From positions 1 through 8,507 of the forward strand of contig JAITWN010000124.1 of assembly GCA_031285245.1 (NCBI GenBank): a DNA stretch of 8,507 bases. The letters are read 5' to 3'. Source of the stretch: Chromatiales bacterium. GTDB lineage: Bacteria; Pseudomonadota; Gammaproteobacteria; SZUA-140. The notes under the pieces were generated by a model, which did no database searches, had not been told where the DNA came from, and was given only the letters and a program-made list of their open reading frames with translations. Positions 1-6,496 of this stretch are shown here, piece after piece (within the stretch, counting starts at the first letter, position 1; each line of letters starts with the position of its first letter). A program made the position numbers and the translations under genes.

Positions 1-1
1 C

Positions 2-2185
2 AATCTCAGCAGCGATGCCGGCTGCAATATCTCCGGCGCCATTGTTGCCAACCCGCAGCTCGGCGCGCTCAACACCGGGAACGGTGGCCCGACCGCAGTT
101 CATGTGCCTCAAGCCGGTAGCCCCGCGCTCAATGCCGGCAGCAATACTAATTGCCCGACCACCGATCAGCGCGGTTTCCCACGCCCAGTCAGCGGCATTT
201 GCGACATCGGTGCGGTCGAAGGAGGCGGTGGTGCCCAGGCTGATCTCGCCCTGAATGTGATCGCTCATCCCAATCCGGTCGAGGTCAACACGACGCTGTC
301 CTATAACGTCGAGCTCACCAACCAGGGCCCAAACAATGCGAGCGGTGCAGCGGTCACGCTGACGCTGCCCGCAAACGCGACCCTGAGCGGCGGCTGCCCA
401 GGCAATGCGACGGCAAACTGCGCCGCGGGCACACTCAATGCGGGTAGCACGGCGCCCTTCACGGTCACCGTCACGCCAAACACGGTCGGCACGATCACCA
501 CCCGTGCCAACGCCAATGCCAACGAGAGCGATCCCAATCCGGCGAACAGCACCAACATTGAAATCGTCGCTGAAGCCTACAAGCCCACGCAGTTGGTGGT
601 CGCGATCAGCGCCAGCACTACCGGTATCATCATACCTGCTGACGGCAGCGCGGATAAACCAACCGGCGGCCCGATCCATCTTGGCGATCCTGGTGATCCT
701 AGCGATCCCGGCGACACCGTTCTCGCCGGCCAGCCTTTCACCTATACCATCAGCATCAACAATACCGGCGCTCTTGCCCATGGTCTGCGGATATTCAACA
801 CGCTGCCGCCGGAAATCAGCCCGTTTGCGAGCGCAACGTTCCAGGTTGGCTCCGGCAGCAGCACGCCCTGCGCCATCGCCGGCCAGTCGATCACCTGCGA
901 CATCGGCGATCTGCCCGATAGCGTGGCTGCCACCATCACGATTCCCGTGATACCAAACATCAAGGGCACCGCGATCAACACCGCTGCCGCTAATTTCGAC
1001 GGTACCTTCGTTTGCTCGGCACTGCCCTGCCCCGCGCCACGTGACGCACGTCAGATCAGGATCGACGCCCGTGCTGATCTCGCCATCGCCATGGTCGCCT
1101 CATCCACCGCGGTCACAGCAGGCGCTGATCTCGGCTACATCATCAACGCCAGCAACGCCGGCCCGTCCAAGTCCACCAATCCGCGTGTCTCGGTGACGCT
1201 CGACAGCGGCGTGACATTCAAATCCGCTTCCGCTGCCGGCTGGAACTGCGCGCTGCCGACGACTACCCCACCCACTCTGAATGTGGTGGATTGCAGTCGC
1301 GCCTCGCTGGATGCTGGCACCAGCTCGGTAATCACGCTGTTCGTGGTGCCAAGCGGCGCGCCGCGCACGATCGAAGCCACCGCAACCATCGGGGGCGATG
1401 ACACTGATCCGGTCGTCTCTAACAATACAGCTACCGCCAAAACTAACGTCATTTCAGGCGATCCCACCAAGCCTGACCTCGCGGTCGCCATCGACGCCGT
1501 ACCCAACCCCGGTGTCGCTGGCAGCAACCTCACCTTCAATACCAGGGTATCAAACATCGCGCAGGTCAGCGGTGGCATTACCACCACTGCCACGAAGGTC
1601 ACGCTCACCCAGACCATACCTGCGGGCGTAAGCTTCCAGTCACAGTTGAGCACCTATAAGTGCGAGCTTACTGGCGTCTTCTTGATCTGCGACATGGGAG
1701 ACATCATTGCCGGCACTGATGCGACAGTTAGATTCGTAGTCCGCCCCAACTCGCCCGGCAGTATCACTACAACGGCGACGGCGCTCGATAGCGCTGGCAG
1801 CGACCCCAATCTCGGCAATAACAGCGCAGAGCTCACGGTCCAGATCGGAAACCCAGCTCAGCCCAGCAAACTGAGCGGCGGCAATCGTTGCTTCATCGCC
1901 ACCGCGGCCTGGGGAAGTTACCTCGATCCGCACGTGGTTGTGCTGCGCGACTTCCGCGATCACTATCTGCTCAGCAACGCGCCCGGCCGCGCCTTTGTGG
2001 ATTGGTACTACGAAATCTCGCCGCCGATCGCCACCTATATCGCCGAGCATGAAAGCCTGCGAACCATGACGCGCTGGGCGCTGACGCCAGTGGTCTACAC
2101 CGCCGCCTATCCGCTGCCAGCCACCCTGCTCATCGCACTGATCGTGCTGGCAACGCTGCGGCGTCGCGCTGAATCCAGGTTGTGA
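2..2185 (+). CDS. Choice-of-anchor Q / DUF11-repeat / CFI-box surface protein, 5'-truncated
   Basis: An open frame runs in from the left edge (727 residues visible). A GTG at 104 lies inside a conserved domain and is not the true start. Residues about 15-73 resemble the end of choice-of-anchor Q (right-handed beta-helix) proteins, with the pattern NPQLG..NGGPT..GSPALNAG..CPTTDQRG..CDIGAVE. Four DUF11-type beta-sandwich domains follow, starting near bases 239, 577, 1072 and 1474 (ADLAL, ADLAI and PDLAV openings; SDPNPANS and SDPNLGNNS endings). The second carries an insert with a Gly-Asp-Pro-rich linker (683-715). At 1889 the CFIATAAWGS motif starts a CFI-box C-terminal region. A hydrophobic stretch (about 2105-2158) and an RRR cluster then end the protein, as in C-terminal membrane-anchor or sorting signals. 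I infer a secreted, cell-envelope-anchored protein; its ligand or partner is unknown. It overlaps the copL-like gene by 4 nt, which suggests co-transcription at this end. Confidence 0.85.
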   Translation, partial: NLSSDAGCNISGAIVANPQLGALNTGNGGPTAVHVPQAGSPALNAGSNTNCPTTDQRGFPRPVSGICDIGAVEGGGGAQADLALNVIAHPNPVEVNTTLSYNVELTNQGPNNASGAAVTLTLPANATLSGGCPGNATANCAAGTLNAGSTAPFTVTVTPNTVGTITTRANANANESDPNPANSTNIEIVAEAYKPTQLVVAISASTTGIIIPADGSADKPTGGPIHLGDPGDPSDPGDTVLAGQPFTYTISINNTGALAHGLRIFNTLPPEISPFASATFQVGSGSSTPCAIAGQSITCDIGDLPDSVAATITIPVIPNIKGTAINTAAANFDGTFVCSALPCPAPRDARQIRIDARADLAIAMVASSTAVTAGADLGYIINASNAGPSKSTNPRVSVTLDSGVTFKSASAAGWNCALPTTTPPTLNVVDCSRASLDAGTSSVITLFVVPSGAPRTIEATATIGGDDTDPVVSNNTATAKTNVISGDPTKPDLAVAIDAVPNPGVAGSNLTFNTRVSNIAQVSGGITTTATKVTLTQTIPAGVSFQSQLSTYKCELTGVFLICDMGDIIAGTDATVRFVVRPNSPGSITTTATALDSAGSDPNLGNNSAELTVQIGNPAQPSKLSGGNRCFIATAAWGSYLDPHVVVLRDFRDHYLLSNAPGRAFVDWYYEISPPIATYIAEHESLRTMTRWALTPVVYTAAYPLPATLLIALIVLATLRRRAESRL

Positions 2186-2589
2186 GAGTTTTATCCGTCG
2201 CGATACATCGTCGCATCGCGACTGCGTTGCTGCTCACATTGCTGTGCCAAATGAATATCGCGACCGCCAGCCATCACACCATGATGGCTGGCGTTGCAAC
2301 TCAAGCTCAGGCTCAGCCCACTACCTCACAAGCACTACATCATGCTCACGAAGACGCGCAAGCCGCTACTGCTGCGCATTGCGATAACAACGCTGCGAAC
2401 CTGAACGACGCTTGCAGCGATTACGATTACACCTGCCCGCTCTGCCCCAGCGCCTGCGGTTCGGCTATTCTGAACAAGCTTGATCTCTCCTGCAGCATGT
2501 CTCATACCACTTGGCCGCGGCCCGGCACGCAACGCGCTGCGCCACCAACATTGATCTATTCCTTGTACCGACCGCCGAATCGCGCCTGA
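2182..2589 (+). CDS. copL: CopL-like (DUF2946-like) small His/Cys-rich exported protein
   Basis: A 135-residue protein with a GTG start that overlaps the upstream stop codon (GTGA). An N-terminal hydrophobic segment (residues about 10-29, ending IATA before SHH) looks like a Sec signal peptide. The rest is rich in possible metal ligands: SHHTMM, HHAHED, HCDNN and a cysteine cluster TCPLCPSACGS near residues 84-94. Small exported proteins of this kind upstream of copA are called CopL in Xanthomonas, where CopL is needed for copper-inducible expression of copAB. The assignment rests mainly on position, size and composition, because these proteins are poorly conserved. The start is uncertain: only a weak AGG precedes the GTG, and the next ATG at 2250 would remove the signal peptide. 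A weak in-gene promoter cannot be excluded. Confidence 0.62.
   Translation: MRVLSVAIHRRIATALLLTLLCQMNIATASHHTMMAGVATQAQAQPTTSQALHHAHEDAQAATAAHCDNNAANLNDACSDYDYTCPLCPSACGSAILNKLDLSCSMSHTTWPRPGTQRAAPPTLIYSLYRPPNRA
2197..2222. repeat. 8-bp perfect inverted repeat at the 5' end of copL
   Basis: GTCGCGAT (2197-2204) and its exact reverse complement ATCGCGAC (2215-2222) flank a 10-bp spacer, inside codons 6-14 of the copL-like gene. It could be an mRNA hairpin near the start codon or a protein-binding dyad. Eight-base inverted repeats with short spacers arise by chance about this often in a GC-rich window of this size, so the repeat is certain and its function is not. Confidence 0.3.
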
Positions 2590-2601
2590 TCCCGTCACAG
2601 A

Positions 2602-2633
2602 AGTAAGTTGGGCTTCGCACAGTCCAACTTACT
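2602..2633 (+). promoter_or_regulatory. 10-bp perfect inverted repeat (hairpin or operator) between copL and copA
   Basis: AGTAAGTTGG (2602-2611) is the exact reverse complement of CCAACTTACT (2624-2633), separated by 12 bases; a G-U pair could extend the RNA stem. No T-tract follows, so it is not a standard intrinsic terminator. The arms are AT-richer than the surrounding sequence. A weak promoter-like pair overlaps it: TTGGGC at 2608-2613 and TACTAT at 2630-2635, 16 bp apart. It could be an operator for copAB, or an mRNA hairpin that protects or processes the copLAB transcript. The inverted repeat is certain; the role is inference. Confidence 0.5.
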
Positions 2634-2647
2634 ATGGCTATGGTTTC

Positions 2648-2663
2648 CCACGCCACCGCGTGG
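2648..2663 (+). other. Small stem-loop in the copA leader
   Basis: CCACGC (2648-2653) pairs with GCGTGG (2658-2663) around a 4-base loop, giving a compact GC-rich stem 24 bases before the copA ribosome-binding site. With the hairpin at 2602-2633 it forms two consecutive hairpins in the copL-copA gap. No T-tract follows. Confidence 0.35.
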
Positions 2664-2697
2664 CATCTCTTATGCAATTATGCGATGGAGCAACATC

Positions 2698-4506
2698 ATG
2701 CCCCCCCATCATTTTGACCGTTCACGACGACGCTTCGTGCTCGGCACGGCTTCGGCGGTTGCGCTGGCTGCGCTTGGCGCGCCACCATGCGCACGCGCCG
2801 CTGCGCCCACACCACAGAACACGCTGAGCGGAAATCGCTTCGATCTCGCCATCGCTTATCGTAGGGTCAATTTCACCGGTGCCGAAAAATTCGCCACCGT
2901 CGTCAACGACTCGCTACCTGCCCCCATTTTGCGTTGGCGTGAAGGCGAGGAAGTTGCGCTGCGAGTGAGCAACCAACTTGCGGTCGACAGTTCCATTCAT
3001 TGGCATGGCATCGTGCTTCCCGCCAGCATGGACGGCGTTCCCGGGCTGAGCTTCGCTGGCATCGCGCCGGGAGAAAGTTTCGAATACCGCTTCAAAGTGC
3101 GCCAACACGGCACGTATTGGTATCACAGTCATTCCAATTTTCAGGAACAGACTGGCCTCTATGGCGCCATCATCATCGACCCTGCCGGCGCCGATGCCTT
3201 TAGCGCTGATCGTGACTATGTCGTCGTACTGTCGGACTGGTCTGATGAAAGTCCGCAAACCATCGCTGCCAATCTCAAACGCGAGAGCGACTACTACAAC
3301 CTGCATCGGCGCACCGCCGGTGATCTGTGGCGCGAGATCCGCGCGCAGGGCGTACGCGAAACCTGGAACGAGCGCGCGATGTGGAATCGCATGCGCATGA
3401 GCGATCGCGACATCGCCGACGTCAGCGGATACACCTATACCTATCTGATGAACGGCCACACACCGGCAGCCGACTGGACTGCGCTTTTTCGCCGCGGCGA
3501 ACGCGTGCGCCTGCGCTTCATCAACGCCTCGGCGATGACGTTTTTCGATGTGCGTATCCCAGGATTGAAGATGAAGGTCATTTCCTGCGATGGCCAATAC
3601 ATCGAGCCAGTGAGCGTCGATGAATTTCGTCTCGGCGTTGCAGAGACTTGCGATGTGCTGGTTGAGCCCGCGCACGATATCGCTTACACGCTGTTTGCGC
3701 AGGCGATGGATCGTTCAGGTTATGCGCGCGGCACGCTGACGCCAGACCCGGCGCTGCGCGCCGAAGTGCCCGCACTCGATGCGCCACCCGTGCTCACGCA
3801 CATTGACATGGGTATGTCGCATGATAGCACTCATGTTGAGCATGCAGATCACGACGCGCATCAAATGCACGATATGCACGGCCCACACGCGGATCATCAC
3901 GATAGCGCCGCACATCACCATGACAGCGATAACGCTGCCGACATGCACCATGCGCACGGCCCTGCGCGCGCGGGTTCTGAAGAATACGGAGAAATCGTAC
4001 ACCCTGCGAGTGAACGCGGTCCGCGTGTCGACATGCAGGCTCAATCACCTCGATTGCGCCTCGATGATCCTGGCCCCGGTCTGCGCAATAACGGCCGGCG
4101 CGTGCTTACCTACGCCGATCTGCGCAATCTCGTGCCGACGCCCGATCCGCGCGACCCCGAGCGCGAGATTCAGATTCATCTCACCGGCAATATGCAGCGT
4201 TTTCTATGGTCGATCGACGGCGTGCCTTATGCCCACGCTGAGCCTATCGCACTACATTATGGTGAGCGTGTGCGAGTGGTACTGGTCAACGACACCATGA
4301 TGAGCCACCCCATGCATTTGCATGGCATGTGGAGTGACCTTGAAACCGGTGATGGTGCGCGCCTTCCGCGCAAACACACGGTAGCCGTTCAGCCAGGCGC
4401 AGTACTCACTCATCTCGTCACCGCAGACGCACCTGGCTCATGGGCTTGGCACTGTCATTTGCTTTATCACATGGCGGGAATGTTTCGTGAGGCGTATGTA
4501 TCATGA
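2698..4506 (+). CDS. copA: CopA family copper-resistance multicopper oxidase, Tat-exported
   Basis: The start is ATG 2698, because GGAG (2687-2690) sits 7 bases upstream and the protein then opens with a twin-arginine signal (SRRRFVLG, residues 9-16). The frame is open further upstream, but without a ribosome site. The product has 602 residues, normal for CopA/PcoA. Three cupredoxin domains are expected. Copper motifs are HWHG (His101, His103), HSHS (His143, His145), HPMHLHG (His537, His540, His542) and HCHLLYH (His585, Cys586, His587, His591). The family oxidises or sequesters periplasmic copper. Two features are odd. The loop from T1 His591 to the axial Met is HMAGM, one residue shorter than the family pattern H-x(3)-[AG]-[LM]. 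Residues about 368-421 form an insert with 17 His and 5 Met, where classic CopA has Met-rich repeats. It overlaps copB by 4 nt, indicating translational coupling. Confidence 0.95.
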   Translation: MPPHHFDRSRRRFVLGTASAVALAALGAPPCARAAAPTPQNTLSGNRFDLAIAYRRVNFTGAEKFATVVNDSLPAPILRWREGEEVALRVSNQLAVDSSIHWHGIVLPASMDGVPGLSFAGIAPGESFEYRFKVRQHGTYWYHSHSNFQEQTGLYGAIIIDPAGADAFSADRDYVVVLSDWSDESPQTIAANLKRESDYYNLHRRTAGDLWREIRAQGVRETWNERAMWNRMRMSDRDIADVSGYTYTYLMNGHTPAADWTALFRRGERVRLRFINASAMTFFDVRIPGLKMKVISCDGQYIEPVSVDEFRLGVAETCDVLVEPAHDIAYTLFAQAMDRSGYARGTLTPDPALRAEVPALDAPPVLTHIDMGMSHDSTHVEHADHDAHQMHDMHGPHADHHDSAAHHHDSDNAADMHHAHGPARAGSEEYGEIVHPASERGPRVDMQAQSPRLRLDDPGPGLRNNGRRVLTYADLRNLVPTPDPRDPEREIQIHLTGNMQRFLWSIDGVPYAHAEPIALHYGERVRVVLVNDTMMSHPMHLHGMWSDLETGDGARLPRKHTVAVQPGAVLTHLVTADAPGSWAWHCHLLYHMAGMFREAYVS

Positions 4507-5219
4507 AATATCACAGCGAAAAAATACTACTAACGACATCCCTCGTTTGTCACACACTCTGCGCCTGCGCGGCGGCGGTGCATCATGAACAGGCAACCAC
4601 TCAGATGTTCTCCGCCGATCGCCTGGAGCTGCATGCCGGTAGAGGCGATCCACTGCTCTATTGGGAAATCGAGGCGTGGCGCGGCGAGGATCTTGATCGG
4701 CTGTGGCTGCGCACCCGCGGCGAGCAAAGCGATGACGCCATGCGCACGGGCGAATTGCAGCTCGCCTACCGACGCGCAGTCAGTGCTTTCTGGGACGTTT
4801 CTACAGGATGGCGCGGCGAACTGCGTCCTGACCCCAGCCGCCACTGGCTTGCGCTCGGTCTGCATGGGCTCGCGCCCTGGTTCGTCAATATCGACGCCAA
4901 TCTGTATCTCGGCGAATCAGGGCGCAGCGCGCTGCGCGTGGAGGCGAATCAGGAAATTCTCTTCACGCAGCGTTTGATCCTCGAGCCGACGCTGGAAATC
5001 AACGCCTATGGCCGTGATGATCCAGCGCGCGCGATCGGCGCTGGTCTCTCCACACTGAGCGCGAGCCTGCGTCTACGTTATGCGATCAATCGCAAGTTTG
5101 CCCCATACGCCGGCGCATTGTGGGAAAAACATTACGGTGAAACAGCGCAGATGATTCGCGTGAACGGCGGAAAAACCAGTGCGGGAATTGTGCTGGCTGG
5201 ATTACGGTTCTGGTTCTGA
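4503..5219 (+). CDS. copB: CopB/PcoB family outer-membrane copper-resistance protein
   Basis: A 238-residue protein whose ATG overlaps the copA stop (ATGA). Residues about 1-25 form a signal peptide ending CACAAA before VHH. From about residue 37 the CopB core is clear: SADRLELH, WEIEAWRGEDLDRLWLRT, AYRRAVSAFWDVSTGWR, DPSRHWLALGLHGLAPWF, LYLGESGRSALR, FTQRLILEPTLEINAYG, then LRLRYAI.RKFAPYAGALWEK. It ends with the aromatic LRFWF expected of an outer-membrane beta-barrel. CopB works with CopA in periplasmic copper resistance; its exact step is not well established. The segment between signal peptide and barrel is only about 10 residues, so the Met/His-rich metal-binding region common in other CopB proteins is essentially absent here. 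The bidirectional terminator follows directly. Confidence 0.93.
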   Translation: MKYHSEKILLTTSLVCHTLCACAAAVHHEQATTQMFSADRLELHAGRGDPLLYWEIEAWRGEDLDRLWLRTRGEQSDDAMRTGELQLAYRRAVSAFWDVSTGWRGELRPDPSRHWLALGLHGLAPWFVNIDANLYLGESGRSALRVEANQEILFTQRLILEPTLEINAYGRDDPARAIGAGLSTLSASLRLRYAINRKFAPYAGALWEKHYGETAQMIRVNGGKTSAGIVLAGLRFWF

Positions 5220-5243
5220 ACTTCAATAAAGAACTAGGCAATA

Positions 5244-5278
5244 AAAAAGCCAGGAGCGAACACCACTCCTGGCTTTTT
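5244..5278. terminator. Bidirectional intrinsic terminator between copB and the first azurin gene
   Basis: An 8-bp GC-rich stem (5249-5256 with 5266-5273, loop of 9) is flanked by an A-run (5243-5248) and a T-run (5274-5278). It therefore has a U-tract in both directions and ends both the copper operon (+) and the azurin gene (-), 24 bp after copB and 10 bp after the azurin stop. Compared with its duplicate at 5994-6026, the stem pair 5255/5267 changes from A-T to G-C, a compensatory change that supports function. Confidence 0.9.
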
Positions 5279-5288
5279 AGCTCATCGG

Positions 5289-5735
5289 TTAACCGAAAAA
5301 GAGCTCACCCTTCATGGTCGCGGAGTGGCCCGGAAACGGACAGAAGTACAGATATTCTTCGCCATGCTTCAACTTGGAAGTGTCAATAGTGACTTCATGA
5401 GTCTCGCCACCACCAACCAATGGGATGAAAGCGATGACACGGGGATCATTCGGCGGTACATAGTTATTGCTAGCGCCAGCGGCCGCGGTAGCCGCCAACA
5501 CGCCCGCCTTATCGTTGACCTTGGTCAGCACCCAGCCATGACCCATCGTGGTCTTGGGCAGTTTGCCATCGTGGTGCAGCCTGACAGTAAATTCCTTGCA
5601 CGCACCGGAAACATGGACATCCAGCTGGTCCCAGGTCATCTGATCGGTAGCATGGATATCAACCGTGCATTCCTCCGCCATAACGGCTCCACTGAAAACC
5701 AGACCAACGACAGCGAGAAACATTTTTTTCATCAT
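5289..5735 (-). CDS. azu: Azurin (type 1 copper protein), copy 1
   Basis: A 148-residue precursor: signal peptide of 20 residues (MMKKM start, cleavage after AVMA), then a 128-residue mature protein that aligns without gaps to Pseudomonas aeruginosa azurin numbering as I recall it. The copper site is complete: Gly45, His46, Cys112, His117 and Met121, within MGHGW and CPFPGHSATM. The Cys3-Cys26 disulphide pair and Trp48 are kept. Azurins carry electrons in the periplasm, for example to cytochrome oxidases, nitrite reductase or peroxidases. Position 47 is Gly (Asn in the reference) and 113 is Pro (Thr). AGAGGG (5741-5746) is 5 nt before the first of two adjacent ATGs. The gene lies tail to tail with copB and in tandem with a second azurin at 6053-6496; its separate promoter and terminator suggest independent expression. 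Confidence 0.96.
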   Translation of the reverse strand: MMKKMFLAVVGLVFSGAVMAEECTVDIHATDQMTWDQLDVHVSGACKEFTVRLHHDGKLPKTTMGHGWVLTKVNDKAGVLAATAAAGASNNYVPPNDPRVIAFIPLVGGGETHEVTIDTSKLKHGEEYLYFCPFPGHSATMKGELFFG

Positions 5736-5850
5736 GGCAACCCTCTTTTATTTGCATCGTTTCCTGTTAAGGGGCTGGATGCAGTGAACTTCCCTGCTCA
5801 ACTCTCGGCAATGCGAACTGGCATTCCAGACCTTAAGGCGTATTTCAGCT
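5736..5850 (-). promoter_or_regulatory. Long leader of azurin copy 1, conserved with copy 2
   Basis: About 115 nt lie between the predicted transcription start and the ATG. Bases 5754-5834 are roughly 85-90% identical to 6511-6594, about as conserved as or more conserved than the coding sequences. Shared stretches include ggtctggaatgccagtt and gagcagggaagttcac (gene-sense). AATGC-CAGTTC-GCATT can form a 5-bp stem in the sense strand of both copies. The rest of the gap to 6052 holds the promoter (5856-5883), a 12-bp dyad (5898-5909) and the terminator of the second azurin gene. Confidence 0.45.
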
Positions 5851-5855
5851 TTGAT

Positions 5856-5883
5856 AGCGTAGAGCAATTATGCAAAGTTGCAA
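5856..5883 (-). promoter_or_regulatory. Predicted promoter of azurin copy 1
   Basis: On the minus strand: -35 TTGCAA (5883-5878), 16-bp spacer, -10 TACGCT (5861-5856). The same arrangement with the same spacing occurs upstream of copy 2, and the inner stretch ATTGCTCTACG is shared. Each hexamer matches the sigma-70 consensus only moderately. Confidence 0.42.
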
Positions 5884-5897
5884 GATAAAGCTACTCA

Positions 5898-5909
5898 AGG
5901 TGCTCACCT
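5898..5909. promoter_or_regulatory. 12-bp dyad upstream of the azurin copy 1 promoter
   Basis: AGGTG-CT-CACCT is a perfect dyad centred about 20 bp upstream of the predicted -35. It is not found at the matching place above copy 2. It is a possible regulator site; the sequence alone does not identify the regulator. Confidence 0.22.
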
Positions 5910-5993
5910 GCGCCGTCTGGATGGCGCGGGTTAACGCCCGATGACGAAAATCAGCGTTTTTTTCAGACCTTCCCTCACAAAAAACCAGACAAT

Positions 5994-6026
5994 AAAAAAG
6001 CCAGGGGCAAACATCTGCCCCTGGCT
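5994..6026 (-). terminator. Intrinsic terminator of azurin copy 2
   Basis: An 11-bp stem (5999-6009 with 6016-6026, loop aacatc) is followed, in the minus direction, by a T-run (complement of the A-run 5994-5999). There is no T-run on the + side, so it acts for the minus strand only, unlike its duplicate at 5244-5278. It isolates this gene from the downstream azurin copy 1. Confidence 0.85.
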
Positions 6027-6052
6027 CTGACTCACTGATTAACCGAAATCGA

Positions 6053-6496
6053 TCAACCGAAAGTGAGCTTGCCCTTCATGACTGCGAAGTGGCCCGGGAA
6101 CGGACAGAAGTACGAGTACTCGCCGCCCTTCTCAAGCTTCGAAGTGTCGAAAGTAACTTCGTGGGTCTCGCCACCGCTGACCAGCGGGATGAAGGCGATA
6201 ACACGAGCGTCACCCTGCGGCACATGGTTGTTGGCAGCGCCAGCAGCCATACCCGCCGACGACACGCCCGCCATATCGGCGGTCTTGGTCAGCACCCAGC
6301 CATGACCCATCGTGGCCTTGGGCAGTTTGCCATCGTGATGGAGCTTAACGGTGAATTCCTTGCAATCGGCAGGAACGTTGATTGTCGGCTTATCCCAAGT
6401 CATCTGGTCGGTGGCGTGGATATCGGCCGAGCACTGCGCCATGGCGGCCCCACTGAAAGCCAGGCCAACAACAGCAAGAGACATCTTCTTCATCAT
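6053..6496 (-). CDS. azu: Azurin (type 1 copper protein), copy 2
   Basis: A 147-residue precursor with a signal peptide ending GAAMA before QC, and a mature domain about 72% identical to the neighbouring azurin. Ligands Gly45, His46, Cys112, His117 and Met121 (azurin numbering), the Cys3-Cys26 pair and Trp48 are kept. As in copy 1, 47 is Gly and 113 is Pro. Differences between copies gather at residues 17-25, 53-78 and 103-126, partly in surface loops, so redox partners may differ; this is inference. The start is the MMKKM methionine at 6496: AGAGGG (6510-6505) lies 8 nt before it. An in-frame ATG 18 nt upstream (6514) precedes the ribosome site and is unlikely to be used. The role is periplasmic electron transfer. 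Confidence 0.95.
   Translation of the reverse strand: MMKKMSLAVVGLAFSGAAMAQCSADIHATDQMTWDKPTINVPADCKEFTVKLHHDGKLPKATMGHGWVLTKTADMAGVSSAGMAAGAANNHVPQGDARVIAFIPLVSGGETHEVTFDTSKLEKGGEYSYFCPFPGHFAVMKGKLTFG

Larger units (their letters stand above)
5239..5883 (-). repeat. Tandem duplication, copy 1 (azurin unit: terminator, gene, leader, promoter)
   Basis: This stretch matches 5989-6646 along its whole length in the same order: the caataaaaaagccagg terminator, an azurin gene, a conserved leader (5754-5834 against 6511-6594) and a promoter. About 105 bp of unrelated sequence (5884-5988) separates the copies. The proteins are about 72% identical, so the duplication is not recent. Confidence 0.85.

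Noticed and set aside
104..106. GTG at 104 as the start of the surface protein
   Set aside because: It lies inside the conserved choice-of-anchor Q tail, and the frame stays open to the window edge.
683..715. Gly-Asp-Pro repeats as a collagen-like domain
   Set aside because: Only three to four units; better seen as a flexible linker within the second DUF11-type domain.
2608..2697. Extended N-terminus for CopA from a TTG at 2608
   Set aside because: The extension lies in the hairpin region. GGAG at 2687-2690 and the Tat signal immediately after ATG 2698 fix the start.
2914..3675. 253-codon open frame on the minus strand inside copA
   Set aside because: It is a by-product of GC-rich codon use in copA, which has all its copper motifs on the + strand.
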